Assembly (NCBI RefSeq): GCF_015999335.1
Contig: NZ_JAEACP010000006.1
Span: 1 to 64,000, forward strand
Direction of reading: 5' to 3'
Source of the DNA: Tabrizicola soli
Lineage (GTDB): Bacteria > Pseudomonadota > Alphaproteobacteria > Rhodobacterales > Rhodobacteraceae
Length of the DNA stretch: 64,000 bases
How positions within the stretch are numbered: the first letter of the stretch is position 1; each line of letters begins with the position of its first letter. The position numbers were made by a program, and so were the translations under genes. Shown piece after piece: positions 15,845 to 24,366 of this stretch. The notes below the pieces were generated by a model. It made no database searches and was not told the DNA's origin. It worked only from the letters and a program-made list of their open reading frames with translations.

Positions 15845-16738
15845 ATGGCCGCTACCGAGGCCGATTTCCGCACGAAGTTGCAGGACTGGCTGCCGAAGCT
15901 CGTCCTTGCACCCTCCTTCGCCGTGACGCTGCTCTTCGTCTACGGCTTCATCCTCTTCACCGTCGTCCTGTCCTTCACCGGCTCGAAGATGCTGCCGCGC
16001 TACGACTGGGTCGGCTTCGAGAACTACCAGAAGCTCTTCGCGCTGCCCGCGTGGAACACCGCGCTGGTCAACATCGCCATCTTCGCCACGCTCTATATCG
16101 TCATCTGTACCCTGATCGGCCTGATGCTGGCGATCTTCCTCGACCAGAAGATCCGGGGCGAGGGGATGCTGCGGCCGATCTACCTCTACCCGATGGCGCT
16201 GAGCTTCATCGTCACCGGCACGGCCTGGAAATGGTTCCTCGACCCCGGCATCGGGCTGCAGCGGATCATGCAGCAATGGGGCTGGGAAAGCTTCACCTTC
16301 ACCTGGATCAAGGACGGCGAGATGGCGCTCTACACCATCGTCATCGCCGCCGTCTGGCAGACGAGCGGTTTCGTGATGGCGATGTTCCTCGCCGGCCTGC
16401 GCGGCATCGACAACGAGATCCTGAAGGCTGCCCAGATCGATGGCGCCTCGAACTGGCAGCTCTATCGCCGGATCGTGATCCCGCTCCTGCGCCCCGCCTT
16501 CCTGTCGGCCTTCGTCATCCTCAGCCACCTCGCGATCAAGTCCTATGACCTCGTCATCGCGCTGACCGGCGGGGGCCCGGGCCGGGCGACCGAGATGCCC
16601 GCGACCTTCATGTATTCCTACACCTTCACACGGAACCAGATGGGCATCGGCGCCTCCTCTGCCGTGATCATGCTGATGACCATCGCGGCGATCATGGTGC
16701 CCTACCTCTATGCCGAGCTGAAGGAGAAGAAGGCATGA
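15845..16738 (+). CDS. Sugar ABC transporter permease (MalF-type)
   Basis: A 297-residue inner-membrane permease with about six transmembrane segments. The conserved ATPase-docking EAA loop reads LKAAQIDGASNWQLYRRIVIPLL. The ATG at 15845 follows GGGAGGG, and the N-terminus is cytoplasmic. It pairs with the next permease, which starts 4 bases before this stop. Together with the ATPase at 17618 and the binding protein at 14491 it completes a type-I sugar importer of the Gts/Ugp kind. Confidence 0.94.
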   Translation: MAATEADFRTKLQDWLPKLVLAPSFAVTLLFVYGFILFTVVLSFTGSKMLPRYDWVGFENYQKLFALPAWNTALVNIAIFATLYIVICTLIGLMLAIFLDQKIRGEGMLRPIYLYPMALSFIVTGTAWKWFLDPGIGLQRIMQQWGWESFTFTWIKDGEMALYTIVIAAVWQTSGFVMAMFLAGLRGIDNEILKAAQIDGASNWQLYRRIVIPLLRPAFLSAFVILSHLAIKSYDLVIALTGGGPGRATEMPATFMYSYTFTRNQMGIGASSAVIMLMTIAAIMVPYLYAELKEKKA

Positions 16739-17613
16739 GCGCCGTCACCCAGGACACCGCCGTCTCCACCGGCCGCGCGACACGGGTCTTCCTCTACCTG
16801 ATCCTGATCCTTTTCGCGCTCTTCTACCTCCTGCCGCTCTACGTCATGGGGGTGAACTCGCTGAAACCCCTGCCCGAGATCACCGGCGGCAACATGATGG
16901 CGCTGCCCCAGACCTGGACACTGGACCCCTGGCGTTCCGCCTGGTCCACCGCCCAGATCGGGGTGGAGCCCACCGGCCTTCGTCCCTATTTCCTGAACTC
17001 GATCCTGATGGTCGTCCCCGCGGTCGCCATCTCCACCATCGTCGGCGCGCTGAACGGCTATGTCCTGACCAAATGGCGCTTCCGGGGCGACACCTGGGTC
17101 TTCGGGCTGATGCTCTTCTCCTGCTTCATCCCGTTCCAGATCATCCTCATCCCGATGGCCGTGGTCCTTGGCAAACTCGGCCTCGCAGGCTCGGTCCCCG
17201 GCCTGATCCTCGTCCATGTCGTCTACGGGATCGGCTTCACCACGCTCTACTTCCGCAACTACTATGCCTCCTTCCCGACCGAGCTGATCCGCGCCGCGCA
17301 GATCGACGGGGCCGGGTTCTTCCGCATCTTCTGGCGCATCCTCTTGCCCGTCTCCGGCCCCATCGCCGTGGTCAGCGTGATCTGGCAATTCACCAACATC
17401 TGGAACGACTTCCTCTTCGGCGTCTCCTTCGGCGGCACTTCGCAGCCGATGACGGTGGCGCTCAACAACCTCGTGCAATCCTCCACCGGCGTGAAGGAAT
17501 ACAACGTCCACTTCGCCGGCGCGATCCTTGCCGCGCTTCCCACCCTCTTCGTCTACATCGTCGCAGGCCGCTACTTCGTGCGCGGGCTGATGGCGGGCTC
17601 TGTCAAAGGATAA
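16735..17613 (+). CDS. Sugar ABC transporter permease (MalG-type)
   Basis: A 292-residue permease with six predicted transmembrane segments. The EAA loop is ELIRAAQIDGAGFFRIFWRI, and the C-terminus (YFVRGLMAGSVKG) is the typical MalG tail that contacts the ATPase. The start overlaps the previous stop as ATGA. The next gene begins 4 bases after its stop, so all three inner-membrane parts are made together. Confidence 0.94.
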   Translation: MSAVTQDTAVSTGRATRVFLYLILILFALFYLLPLYVMGVNSLKPLPEITGGNMMALPQTWTLDPWRSAWSTAQIGVEPTGLRPYFLNSILMVVPAVAISTIVGALNGYVLTKWRFRGDTWVFGLMLFSCFIPFQIILIPMAVVLGKLGLAGSVPGLILVHVVYGIGFTTLYFRNYYASFPTELIRAAQIDGAGFFRIFWRILLPVSGPIAVVSVIWQFTNIWNDFLFGVSFGGTSQPMTVALNNLVQSSTGVKEYNVHFAGAILAALPTLFVYIVAGRYFVRGLMAGSVKG

Positions 17614-17617
17614 CGCC

Positions 17618-18727
17618 ATGGGCTTTCTCGACATCCGCAACGTCACCAAGTCCTACGGCCAGGTCGAGGTGCTGCACCGCGTCGACATCGCGGTCGAGGA
17701 GGGCGAGTTCCTGGTCCTCGTCGGCCCCTCCGGCTGCGGGAAATCCACGCTTCTGAACATGATCGCCGGGCTGGAGGCCATCACCGGCGGCGAGATTGCC
17801 ATCAAGGACCGAGTGATCAACGGCGTCCACCCGTCGAAACGCAACATCGCCATGGTGTTCCAGAGCTACGCGCTCTACCCCAACATGACCGTGGGCCAGA
17901 ACATGACCTTCGGGCTCGAAATGCACGGCGTCCCGAAGCCCGAGCGCGACAAGGCCCTCGTCTCGGTCGCGAAGCTCCTCCAGATCGACCACCTTCTCGA
18001 CCGCAAGCCCGGCCAGCTCTCCGGCGGCCAGCGCCAGCGCGTCGCCATGGGCCGGGCGCTGGTCAGGAACCCCGATGTCTTCCTCTTCGACGAACCGCTC
18101 TCCAACCTCGACGCCAAGCTCCGCGTCGACATGCGGACCGAGATCAAGAAGCTGCACCACAACCTCAAGACCACCATCGTCTATGTCACCCATGACCAGA
18201 TCGAGGCGATGACGCTGTCCACCCGCATCGCGGTGATGAACAAGGGCCATGTCCAGCAGCTCGGCACCCCGAAGGAGATCTACGACACCCCGGCCAACGT
18301 CTTCGTCGCGACCTTCATGGGCTCGCCCGCGATGAACATCGTCCCGGCCACCCTGGTCATCGAAGGCGGCCGGCCCCAAGCCGCCGTCACCGATGCCGAA
18401 GGCCAGGTCCGGCACCTCCGCTTCAGCCAGCCCGGTCTCGCGGCCTGGGAGGGCAAGCCGATCCTCCTCGGCATCCGCCCCGAGGCGATCACCGACCCCG
18501 AGGGCGCGGACCGCAAGTCCGGCAACATCGTCGCGCTGAGGAACCGCGTCACCGTCACCGAACCCGCCGGGGCCGACACCTTCGTCACCATGACTCTGTC
18601 GGGCAAGGATGCCATCGCCCGGATGCGCGCCGACGCCAATGTCGTGGCGGGGCAAGCCTTCGACTTCGCGGTGAACATGGAAAAGGCCGTCGCCTTCGAC
18701 CCCGCGACCGAGGAGCGCATCGCCTGA
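17618..18727 (+). CDS. Sugar ABC transporter ATPase (UgpC/MsmX-type)
   Basis: A 369-residue ATPase of the carbohydrate-uptake group. Walker A is GPSGCGKST (about 38-46), the signature is LSGGQRQRVAMGRAL (about 133-147), Walker B is VFLFDEPLSNLDAKL, and the switch His is in THDQIEAM. The C-terminal regulatory TOBE part (about 240-369; GIRPEAITD) is typical of MalK-like subunits. The stop overlaps the ATG of the following GMC oxidoreductase (TGATG). Confidence 0.94.
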   Translation: MGFLDIRNVTKSYGQVEVLHRVDIAVEEGEFLVLVGPSGCGKSTLLNMIAGLEAITGGEIAIKDRVINGVHPSKRNIAMVFQSYALYPNMTVGQNMTFGLEMHGVPKPERDKALVSVAKLLQIDHLLDRKPGQLSGGQRQRVAMGRALVRNPDVFLFDEPLSNLDAKLRVDMRTEIKKLHHNLKTTIVYVTHDQIEAMTLSTRIAVMNKGHVQQLGTPKEIYDTPANVFVATFMGSPAMNIVPATLVIEGGRPQAAVTDAEGQVRHLRFSQPGLAAWEGKPILLGIRPEAITDPEGADRKSGNIVALRNRVTVTEPAGADTFVTMTLSGKDAIARMRADANVVAGQAFDFAVNMEKAVAFDPATEERIA

Positions 18728-20211
18728 TGCAGCCTGACGTGATCATCATCGGCTCCGGCATGGGGGGGGCCACGCTGGCCGCCGCGCTCGCCCCCACCGG
18801 CCGCCGCATCCTGATCCTGGAACGCGGCGAGCGGCTGAAGGATTCGCCCGAGGCCCGCGACCCCGCCGCCATCTTCCAGCGCGGGCATTTCAAGCCGAAC
18901 GAGACCTGGCGCGACATCTCCGGCGCGCCCCTGCATCCCGGCAACTACGCCTATGTCGGCGGCAACACCAAGTTCTACGGTGCGGTCCTCCTGCGCTACC
19001 GGGCCGAGGATTTCGCGCCGCTCCGCCACATCGACGGCACCACCCCCGGCTGGCCGATCGGTTACGCCGACCTCGAACCCTTCTACTCGAAGGCCGAAAC
19101 CCTCTACCGCGTCCGGGGCGACGTCGCAGGCGACCCGACCGAGCCGCCGCATTCCGCCCTCTATCCCTTCCCGCCGGTCCCGGACGAGCCCGACATCGCC
19201 GCTCTCCGTGCAGCCTTCGCCGCCCAGGGCTTCCACGTCTCCGCGCTCCCCCTCGGGGTCGACATCGACGCATGGCTGAAACGCGCCCCCACCGGCTGGG
19301 ACGCCTTCCCCTGCACCACCGGCGCCAAGTCCGACGCCGAAAGCTGCGGACTGGCCGAGGCGCTGAAACACCCGAACGTCACCCTGCAGACCGGCACCAA
19401 GGTCATCCGCATCCTGTCGCAAGGCCGCCGCGTGACCGGCGTGGAAGTCGAAAGGGCAGGGGCCCGCGAGACCCTTGCGGCCCCCCTCGTCGTCCTCTCC
19501 GCCGGGGCGATCCTCTCCTCCGCCCTTCTCCTCGCCAGCATGAACGACGACCACCCGAGCGGCCTCGCCAACCGTTCCGACCAGGTCGGCCGCAACTTCA
19601 TGAACCACAACCTGACCGGCATGGTCGCCCTGAACCCCTTCCGCCGCAACCGCACCACCTATGAAAAGACCATCCAGGTCAACGACTTCTACCTGACCGG
19701 CGGCCCCAACGGCGAACCCTTGGGCAACATCCAGATGCTCGGCCGCATCACCGGCCCGATCCTTGCGGGGGAATCCGGCCTGCCGCTCTGGCTCTCCCGC
19801 CTGATGGCCGACCGCTCGATCCACATCATGGCCATGTCCGAGGACCTGCCCGACCCGAACTCGCGCGTGCTGTGGAAGAACGGCGAAGTCGTGCTGGACT
19901 GGAAGAAGACCAACACCCGCGCCCATGACCTGCTGGTGAGCCGCCTGAAACAGGCGATGCGCAAGGCGGGCTGGCCGATCACACTCGCCCGGGGCTTCCC
20001 GAAATCCAAGCCCAGCCACCAATGCGGCACCAACCGCATGGGCGCTGACCCCGCAACCTCGGTCGTGGACCCCAACCTCAAGGCGCACGACCTCGACAAC
20101 CTCTGGATCGTGGACGCATCGGTCCTGCCCACCTCCGCCGCCGTCAACCCCTCGCTCACCATCGCCGCCCTCGCGCTCCGCGCCGGCCACCACATCGCGA
20201 GGATCGCATGA
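18727..20211 (+). CDS. GMC-family FAD-dependent oxidoreductase (short form)
   Basis: A 494-residue glucose-methanol-choline family flavoprotein. The N-terminal FAD motif is IIGSGMGGATLAAAL and a GGNTKFYGAVLLRYR segment lies near 78-92. The C-terminal HQCGTNRMG (about 436) and NLWIVDASVLPTSAAVNPS are typical of sugar-oxidising GMC enzymes. No signal peptide is seen, so it acts in the cytoplasm. It probably oxidises a hydroxyl of the imported compound. It differs from the second GMC gene (21166) in length and motifs, so the pair is not a recent duplication. Confidence 0.9.
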   Translation: MQPDVIIIGSGMGGATLAAALAPTGRRILILERGERLKDSPEARDPAAIFQRGHFKPNETWRDISGAPLHPGNYAYVGGNTKFYGAVLLRYRAEDFAPLRHIDGTTPGWPIGYADLEPFYSKAETLYRVRGDVAGDPTEPPHSALYPFPPVPDEPDIAALRAAFAAQGFHVSALPLGVDIDAWLKRAPTGWDAFPCTTGAKSDAESCGLAEALKHPNVTLQTGTKVIRILSQGRRVTGVEVERAGARETLAAPLVVLSAGAILSSALLLASMNDDHPSGLANRSDQVGRNFMNHNLTGMVALNPFRRNRTTYEKTIQVNDFYLTGGPNGEPLGNIQMLGRITGPILAGESGLPLWLSRLMADRSIHIMAMSEDLPDPNSRVLWKNGEVVLDWKKTNTRAHDLLVSRLKQAMRKAGWPITLARGFPKSKPSHQCGTNRMGADPATSVVDPNLKAHDLDNLWIVDASVLPTSAAVNPSLTIAALALRAGHHIARIA

Positions 20212-20960
20212 GCCCCCTCGCCCTCGTCACCGGCGGCCAGCAAGGCATCGGCCTCGGCATCGCCCAGGCCCTCCGCGCCCAAGGCTTCCGCCTCGCCATC
20301 GCCTCGCTCCCCTCGCCGGACCAAGCCGCCGAGGCGATGCGGACCCTCGGCCCCGAGGCGCGCTACTACCGGCACGACCTTGCCGATCTTGCCGCCATCC
20401 CCGCGCTGCTCGACCGGATCGCGGCCGAACAGGGCCCCGTCGACGCGCTGATCCAGAACGCCGGAGTGGCCGCCAGAATCCGTGGCGACATGCTGGAAAT
20501 CACACCGGAAAATTTCGACTGGATCATGGGCATCAATCTGAAGGGCGGCTTCTTCCTCGCCCAACAGGTCGCCAAACGGATGCTGGCCAGCACCAGCCCG
20601 CACTACCGCTCGATCACCTTCGTCACCTCCGTCTCGGCCCGGATGGCCAGTCCCGAGCGCGCCGACTACTGCATCTCCAAGGCCGCCGCCTCGATGGCTG
20701 CGCAATCGCTGGCGCTGCGGCTTGCCCCGCACAACATCGGTGTCTTCGAGCTGCGCCCCGGAATCATCGCCACCGGCATGACCGAGGCCGTGCGGGACAA
20801 ATACGACGCCCGCATCGCCGGCGGTCTCGTCCCCGCAGGTCGCTGGGGCCAGCCGTCCGACATCGGCCAGGCGCTGATCCCGCTGGTCACCGGCCGGCTC
20901 GCCTTCGCCACCGGCGCGGTGATCCCCGTCGACGGCGGCCTCTCCATCGAAAGGCTATGA
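20208..20960 (+). CDS. Short-chain dehydrogenase/reductase
   Basis: A 250-residue SDR. The cofactor motif is TGGQQGIGLGIAQAL, NAGVAA lies near residue 84, the catalytic Ser is in TSVSARM, and the Tyr/Lys pair is YCISK. The end RPGIIATGMT and GAVIPVDGGLSI are standard. It is sometimes annotated as a 3-ketoacyl reductase, but here the operon context points to a carbonyl or hydroxyl step on the catabolic substrate. The start overlaps the GMC stop (ATGA). A 205-base gap with repeats follows. Confidence 0.92.
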   Translation: MSPLALVTGGQQGIGLGIAQALRAQGFRLAIASLPSPDQAAEAMRTLGPEARYYRHDLADLAAIPALLDRIAAEQGPVDALIQNAGVAARIRGDMLEITPENFDWIMGINLKGGFFLAQQVAKRMLASTSPHYRSITFVTSVSARMASPERADYCISKAAASMAAQSLALRLAPHNIGVFELRPGIIATGMTEAVRDKYDARIAGGLVPAGRWGQPSDIGQALIPLVTGRLAFATGAVIPVDGGLSIERL

Positions 20961-21002
20961 GAATGCAATCCGCCCGACATCCCTCGCGCCGGACGGCACG
21001 AA

Positions 21003-21123
21003 GCGCCTCCCTCCCCCCACCGTGGGGGAGGGCCGGGGTGGGGGGGCCCCGCCACCGGCCACCGGGAGCCCGACATCCAACGGGGACCCCCCATCCCCTC
21101 CCCACGGGGGGGAGGGAAGGCGC
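21003..21123 (+). repeat. Large GC-rich inverted repeat with flanking direct repeats
   Basis: The arms 21003-21046 and 21087-21123 are imperfect inverted copies; both read as GCGCC-T-CCCTCCCCCC, then a GTGGGG block. About 40 bases separate them. The 14-base sequence GCGCCGGACGGCAC occurs directly repeated at 20986-20999 and 21138-21151, just outside. This fills the gap between the SDR and the second GMC gene and looks like an intergenic repeat element of the REP/MITE kind. It would form a strong RNA hairpin in the operon mRNA. Confidence 0.7.
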
Positions 21124-21165
21124 TCCATCGAAACCCGGCGCCGGACGGCACACGGCGAGGGCGAC

Positions 21166-22740
21166 ATGACCTACGACTACATCATCATCGGCGGCGGCTC
21201 TGCCGGCTGCGTCCTCGCCGCCCGGCTGACCGAGGATCCCGCCGCAAGGGTGCTGCTGCTGGAAGCCGGGGGCCGTGACCGCCATCCCTTCTACCACCTG
21301 CCCGCCGGTTTCGCGAAGATGACCAAGGGCATCGGCTCCTGGGGCTGGCAGACCGTGCCGCAGCGCCACATGCGGGGAATGCAGATCCGCTACACCCAGG
21401 CCAGGGTCATCGGCGGCGGCTCCTCGATCAACGCCCAGCTCTACACCCGCGGCAATGCGCTCGACTACGAGGACTGGCGCCAGATGGGCTGCATCGGCTG
21501 GGGCTATGAGGACGTGCTGCCCTGGTTCCGCAAGTCCGAGTTCAACGACACCCACGCCGACCGCTACCATGGGCAGGACGGCCCGCTCGGCGTCAGCCAG
21601 CCCCGCGCACCCCTGCCGATCTGCGAGGCCTTCTTCGCCGCCGGGGCCGAAATCGGCATCCCGCGCAACCGCGACTTCACCGGCGCGGCGCAGGACGGGC
21701 TCGGCTACTACCAGCTCACCCAGCGCTGGTACCGCCGCTCCTCCACCGCCACCGCCTTCCTGAAACCGGCGCTGAAGCGTCCGAACCTCGCGCTGAAGAC
21801 CGGCGCGCAGGTGCTGCGCATCGTCACCGAGAAGGGCAGGGCCACCGGCGTCGAGACCCCCGAGGGCATCCTCCGCGCCACGACCGAGGTGATCCTCGCC
21901 TCCGGCGCCATCGGCTCGCCGCGCCTCCTGCAACTCTCCGGCATCGGCCCAGCCGACGACCTGCGACGCCTCGGCATCCCCGTGGTCCTCGACCGCCCGC
22001 AGGTGGGCAGCAATCTTCAGGACCACCTCGACCTCTTCGTCATCGCCGAATGCACCGGCCCGCACACCTACGACCGCTACGCGAAACCCCACTGGTCGGC
22101 GCTCGCGGGTCTGCAATACCTGCTGACGCGCAAGGGCCCCGTCGCCTCCTCGCTTTTCGAGACCGGCGGCTTCTGGTACGCCGACCGCTCCGCGCGCAGC
22201 CCCGACATCCAGTTCCACCTCGGCCTCGGCTCCGGGATCGAGGCAGGGGTCGCCGCCATGCCGCAGGGTGGTGTCACCCTCAACTCGGCCTTCCTGCGCC
22301 CAAGGTCGCGCGGCACCGTCCGCCTCGCCTCCGCCGACCCGAAGGCCGCCCCCCTGATCGACCCGAACTACTGGCAAGACCCCTACGACCGCGAGATGTC
22401 GATCAAGGGCCTCAAGCTCGCACAAGAGATCATGCGCCAGCCCGCCCTGAAACCCTTCGTCCTCGCCGAACGCCTGCCGGGGCCGGAGGTCCGCAGCGAC
22501 GAGGACTACATCGCCTACGCCTGCCGCAACGCCAAGACCGACCACCACCCCGCCGGCACCTGCCGCATGGGCAGCGATCCGGAGGCCGTGGTCGACCCGC
22601 ACCTCCGCTTCAACGGCATCGACAACCTCCGCATCGCCGATGCCTCGATCATGCCCACCGTCGTCTCCTCCAACACCAACGCCCCGACGATCATGATCGC
22701 CGAAAAGGCCGCCGACATGATCAAGGAAGCCCGCAGATGA
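21166..22740 (+). CDS. GMC-family oxidoreductase (choline dehydrogenase-like)
   Basis: A 524-residue GMC flavoprotein close to the choline/alcohol dehydrogenase branch. The FAD motif is YIIIGGGSAGCVLAARL, the family signature GGGSSINAQLYTRGN lies near 83-97, and the second signature is SGAIGSPRLLQLSGIG. At the C-terminus are HHPAGTCRMG (catalytic His) and NAPTIMIAEKAADMI. The start at 21166 has GGCGAGGG before it; earlier in-frame ATGs fall inside the repeat element. It would oxidise a primary or secondary alcohol, feeding the aldehyde dehydrogenase. The stop overlaps the Dabb gene. Confidence 0.93.
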   Translation: MTYDYIIIGGGSAGCVLAARLTEDPAARVLLLEAGGRDRHPFYHLPAGFAKMTKGIGSWGWQTVPQRHMRGMQIRYTQARVIGGGSSINAQLYTRGNALDYEDWRQMGCIGWGYEDVLPWFRKSEFNDTHADRYHGQDGPLGVSQPRAPLPICEAFFAAGAEIGIPRNRDFTGAAQDGLGYYQLTQRWYRRSSTATAFLKPALKRPNLALKTGAQVLRIVTEKGRATGVETPEGILRATTEVILASGAIGSPRLLQLSGIGPADDLRRLGIPVVLDRPQVGSNLQDHLDLFVIAECTGPHTYDRYAKPHWSALAGLQYLLTRKGPVASSLFETGGFWYADRSARSPDIQFHLGLGSGIEAGVAAMPQGGVTLNSAFLRPRSRGTVRLASADPKAAPLIDPNYWQDPYDREMSIKGLKLAQEIMRQPALKPFVLAERLPGPEVRSDEDYIAYACRNAKTDHHPAGTCRMGSDPEAVVDPHLRFNGIDNLRIADASIMPTVVSSNTNAPTIMIAEKAADMIKEARR

Positions 22741-23054
22741 TCCGCCACATCGTCCTGATGAAAGCCCGCCCCGAGGTCAGCGAAGCCCACATCGCCGCCA
22801 TCTTCGCCGACCTCCATGGCCTGAAGCTCCCCGGCATCCTCGCCATCCACTCCGGCCGCAGCCATAGCCCCGAGAGGATCGAACGCGGCTACCTGCACGG
22901 CTTCACCGTCGACTTCGCCGACTGGGACGCGCTGGCCGCCTACCAGGCCCACCCCGACCACCGGCGCGTCGGTGCCGCCCTCGTCGCCGCGGCGCAAGGC
23001 GGGCTCGACGGCATCCTCGTCTTCGACCTGCCTGTGGCCGGGACCGGACCATGA
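22737..23054 (+). CDS. Dabb-family (stress-responsive A/B barrel) protein
   Basis: A 105-residue protein starting MIRHIVLMKARPEV, the hallmark of dimeric alpha/beta-barrel Dabb proteins; YLHGFTVDFADWDALAAYQAHPDH matches the conserved second half. The family binds small molecules, and some members are cyclases or isomerases in catabolic operons. The start overlaps the GMC stop (ATGA). The role here is probably a lyase- or isomerase-like step or ligand binding; this is uncertain. Confidence 0.85.
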   Translation: MIRHIVLMKARPEVSEAHIAAIFADLHGLKLPGILAIHSGRSHSPERIERGYLHGFTVDFADWDALAAYQAHPDHRRVGAALVAAAQGGLDGILVFDLPVAGTGP

Positions 23055-23086
23055 CCTTCCTCTTGGCCGAAATACTCGCGGGGGGT

Positions 23087-23140
23087 CTGGGGGGCGAAGC
23101 GCCCCCAGCGTCCGAGCCGGTTGCGCGCCCTTCGCGCGCA
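23087..23140 (+). repeat. Two hairpins in the Dabb-DUF993 gap
   Basis: CTGGGGG/CCCCCAG (23087-23108) and TGCGCGC/GCGCGCA (23122-23140) are perfect 7-bp stems in the 148-base gap. No U-tract follows, so read-through to the next gene is expected. The preceding CGAAATACTCGCGGGGGG stretch looks like a repeated intergenic sequence of Rhodobacteraceae, from memory rather than from a search. Confidence 0.5.
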
Positions 23141-23202
23141 GAGGCGAGACAACGGCCTTGCGCGCCAGCGCCCATTCCGAAACCCGTCCGAGGAGCACCC
23201 AG

Positions 23203-24363
23203 ATGCTGACCCTCCCCACCGCCGAGGCGCGGCTGGAACCCTACCGCCTCACCGGCGCCCCCCTGCTTCCGCGCGCGCCCCGCATCCCGCTCACCCGCAC
23301 CGCCTTCGCCGCCGCCCATGTCGTCTCCGACCCCCTGCGCGAGCGCAACCCCTGGGACAGCCGCCCCGCCGTGGACTGGGAGACGACGCTGGCCTTCCGC
23401 AGCCGGCTCTGGGACCAGGGCCTGCACCTGGCCGAGGCGATGGACACCGCCCAACGCGGCATGGGGGTCGACTGGGCCACGGCGCTGGAGCTGATCCGGC
23501 GCACCCTGCGCGCGGCGAAAGACCATCCGATGCGCCCCCGCGTGGCCTGCGGCGTCGGGACGGATCACAAGACGGGCCTCGCCACCCCCGAGGCCATCCT
23601 CGCGGCCTACACCGACCAGGCCGAGGCGATCGAGGCGGCGGGCGGCCAGCTCATCCTCATGGCCTCGCGCGCCTTCACCGCCATCGGGGCCGGGCCCGCC
23701 ACCTACCGCCAGGTCTACCGCCGCCTGATCGACCAGGCCGCGCAGCCGGTGATCCTGCACTGGCTCGGCGCGATGTTCGACCCCGCGCTCACCGGCTACT
23801 GGGGCAGCGCGGACCTGGCCCAGGCCTCCGATTTCGTCCTCCAGCTCATCGCCGAGAACCCGGCCAAGGTGGACGGCATCAAGATTTCCCTGCTGGATCG
23901 GCGGCATGAGGAACAGTTCCGCGCCCGCCTTCCCGAGGGCGTCCGGCTCTACACCGGCGACGACTTCAACTACGCCCCCCTGATCGAGGGCGACGGAACC
24001 CGCCATTCCCACGCGCTTCTCGGCATCTTCGCCGCCATCGCCCCCGCCGCCAGCCAGGCCCTCGAAGCCCTCGCGCAAGGCGACAGCGCGACCTACCACC
24101 GCCTTCTCGCCCCGACCGTCCCCCTCAGCCGCGAGATCTTCCGCGCGCCCACCCGGTTCTACAAGGCCGGGATCGCGTTTCTTGCGTGGCTGAACGGCCA
24201 CCAGCGGCATTTCATCATGCCGGCGGGCTTTCAATCCAGCCGCGACATCACCCATTATGCCCAGGTGTTCCGCCTGGCCGACCAGGCGGGCCTGCTTGCC
24301 CGTCCCGACCTGGCCGAAACCCGGATGAAGACCCTTCTCGCCCTGCACGGCATCGATTCCTGA
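23203..24363 (+). CDS. DUF993 protein (dihydrodipicolinate synthase-like fold)
   Basis: A 386-residue protein of the DUF993 family, distantly related to dihydrodipicolinate synthase/aldolases. Conserved-looking segments are VACGVGTDHKTGL, ILMASRAFTAIG, VILHWLGAMFDPALTGYWG and DGIKISLLD, whose Lys is a candidate Schiff-base residue; LYTGDDFNYAPLI follows. The start at 23203 has GAGGAG about 10 bases upstream. In sugar-acid operons such proteins are found beside Gfo/Idh enzymes, so an aldol cleavage is likely. The reaction is not established to my knowledge. A LacI gene starts 3 bases after the stop. Confidence 0.87.
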   Translation: MLTLPTAEARLEPYRLTGAPLLPRAPRIPLTRTAFAAAHVVSDPLRERNPWDSRPAVDWETTLAFRSRLWDQGLHLAEAMDTAQRGMGVDWATALELIRRTLRAAKDHPMRPRVACGVGTDHKTGLATPEAILAAYTDQAEAIEAAGGQLILMASRAFTAIGAGPATYRQVYRRLIDQAAQPVILHWLGAMFDPALTGYWGSADLAQASDFVLQLIAENPAKVDGIKISLLDRRHEEQFRARLPEGVRLYTGDDFNYAPLIEGDGTRHSHALLGIFAAIAPAASQALEALAQGDSATYHRLLAPTVPLSREIFRAPTRFYKAGIAFLAWLNGHQRHFIMPAGFQSSRDITHYAQVFRLADQAGLLARPDLAETRMKTLLALHGIDS

Positions 24364-24366
24364 GCC

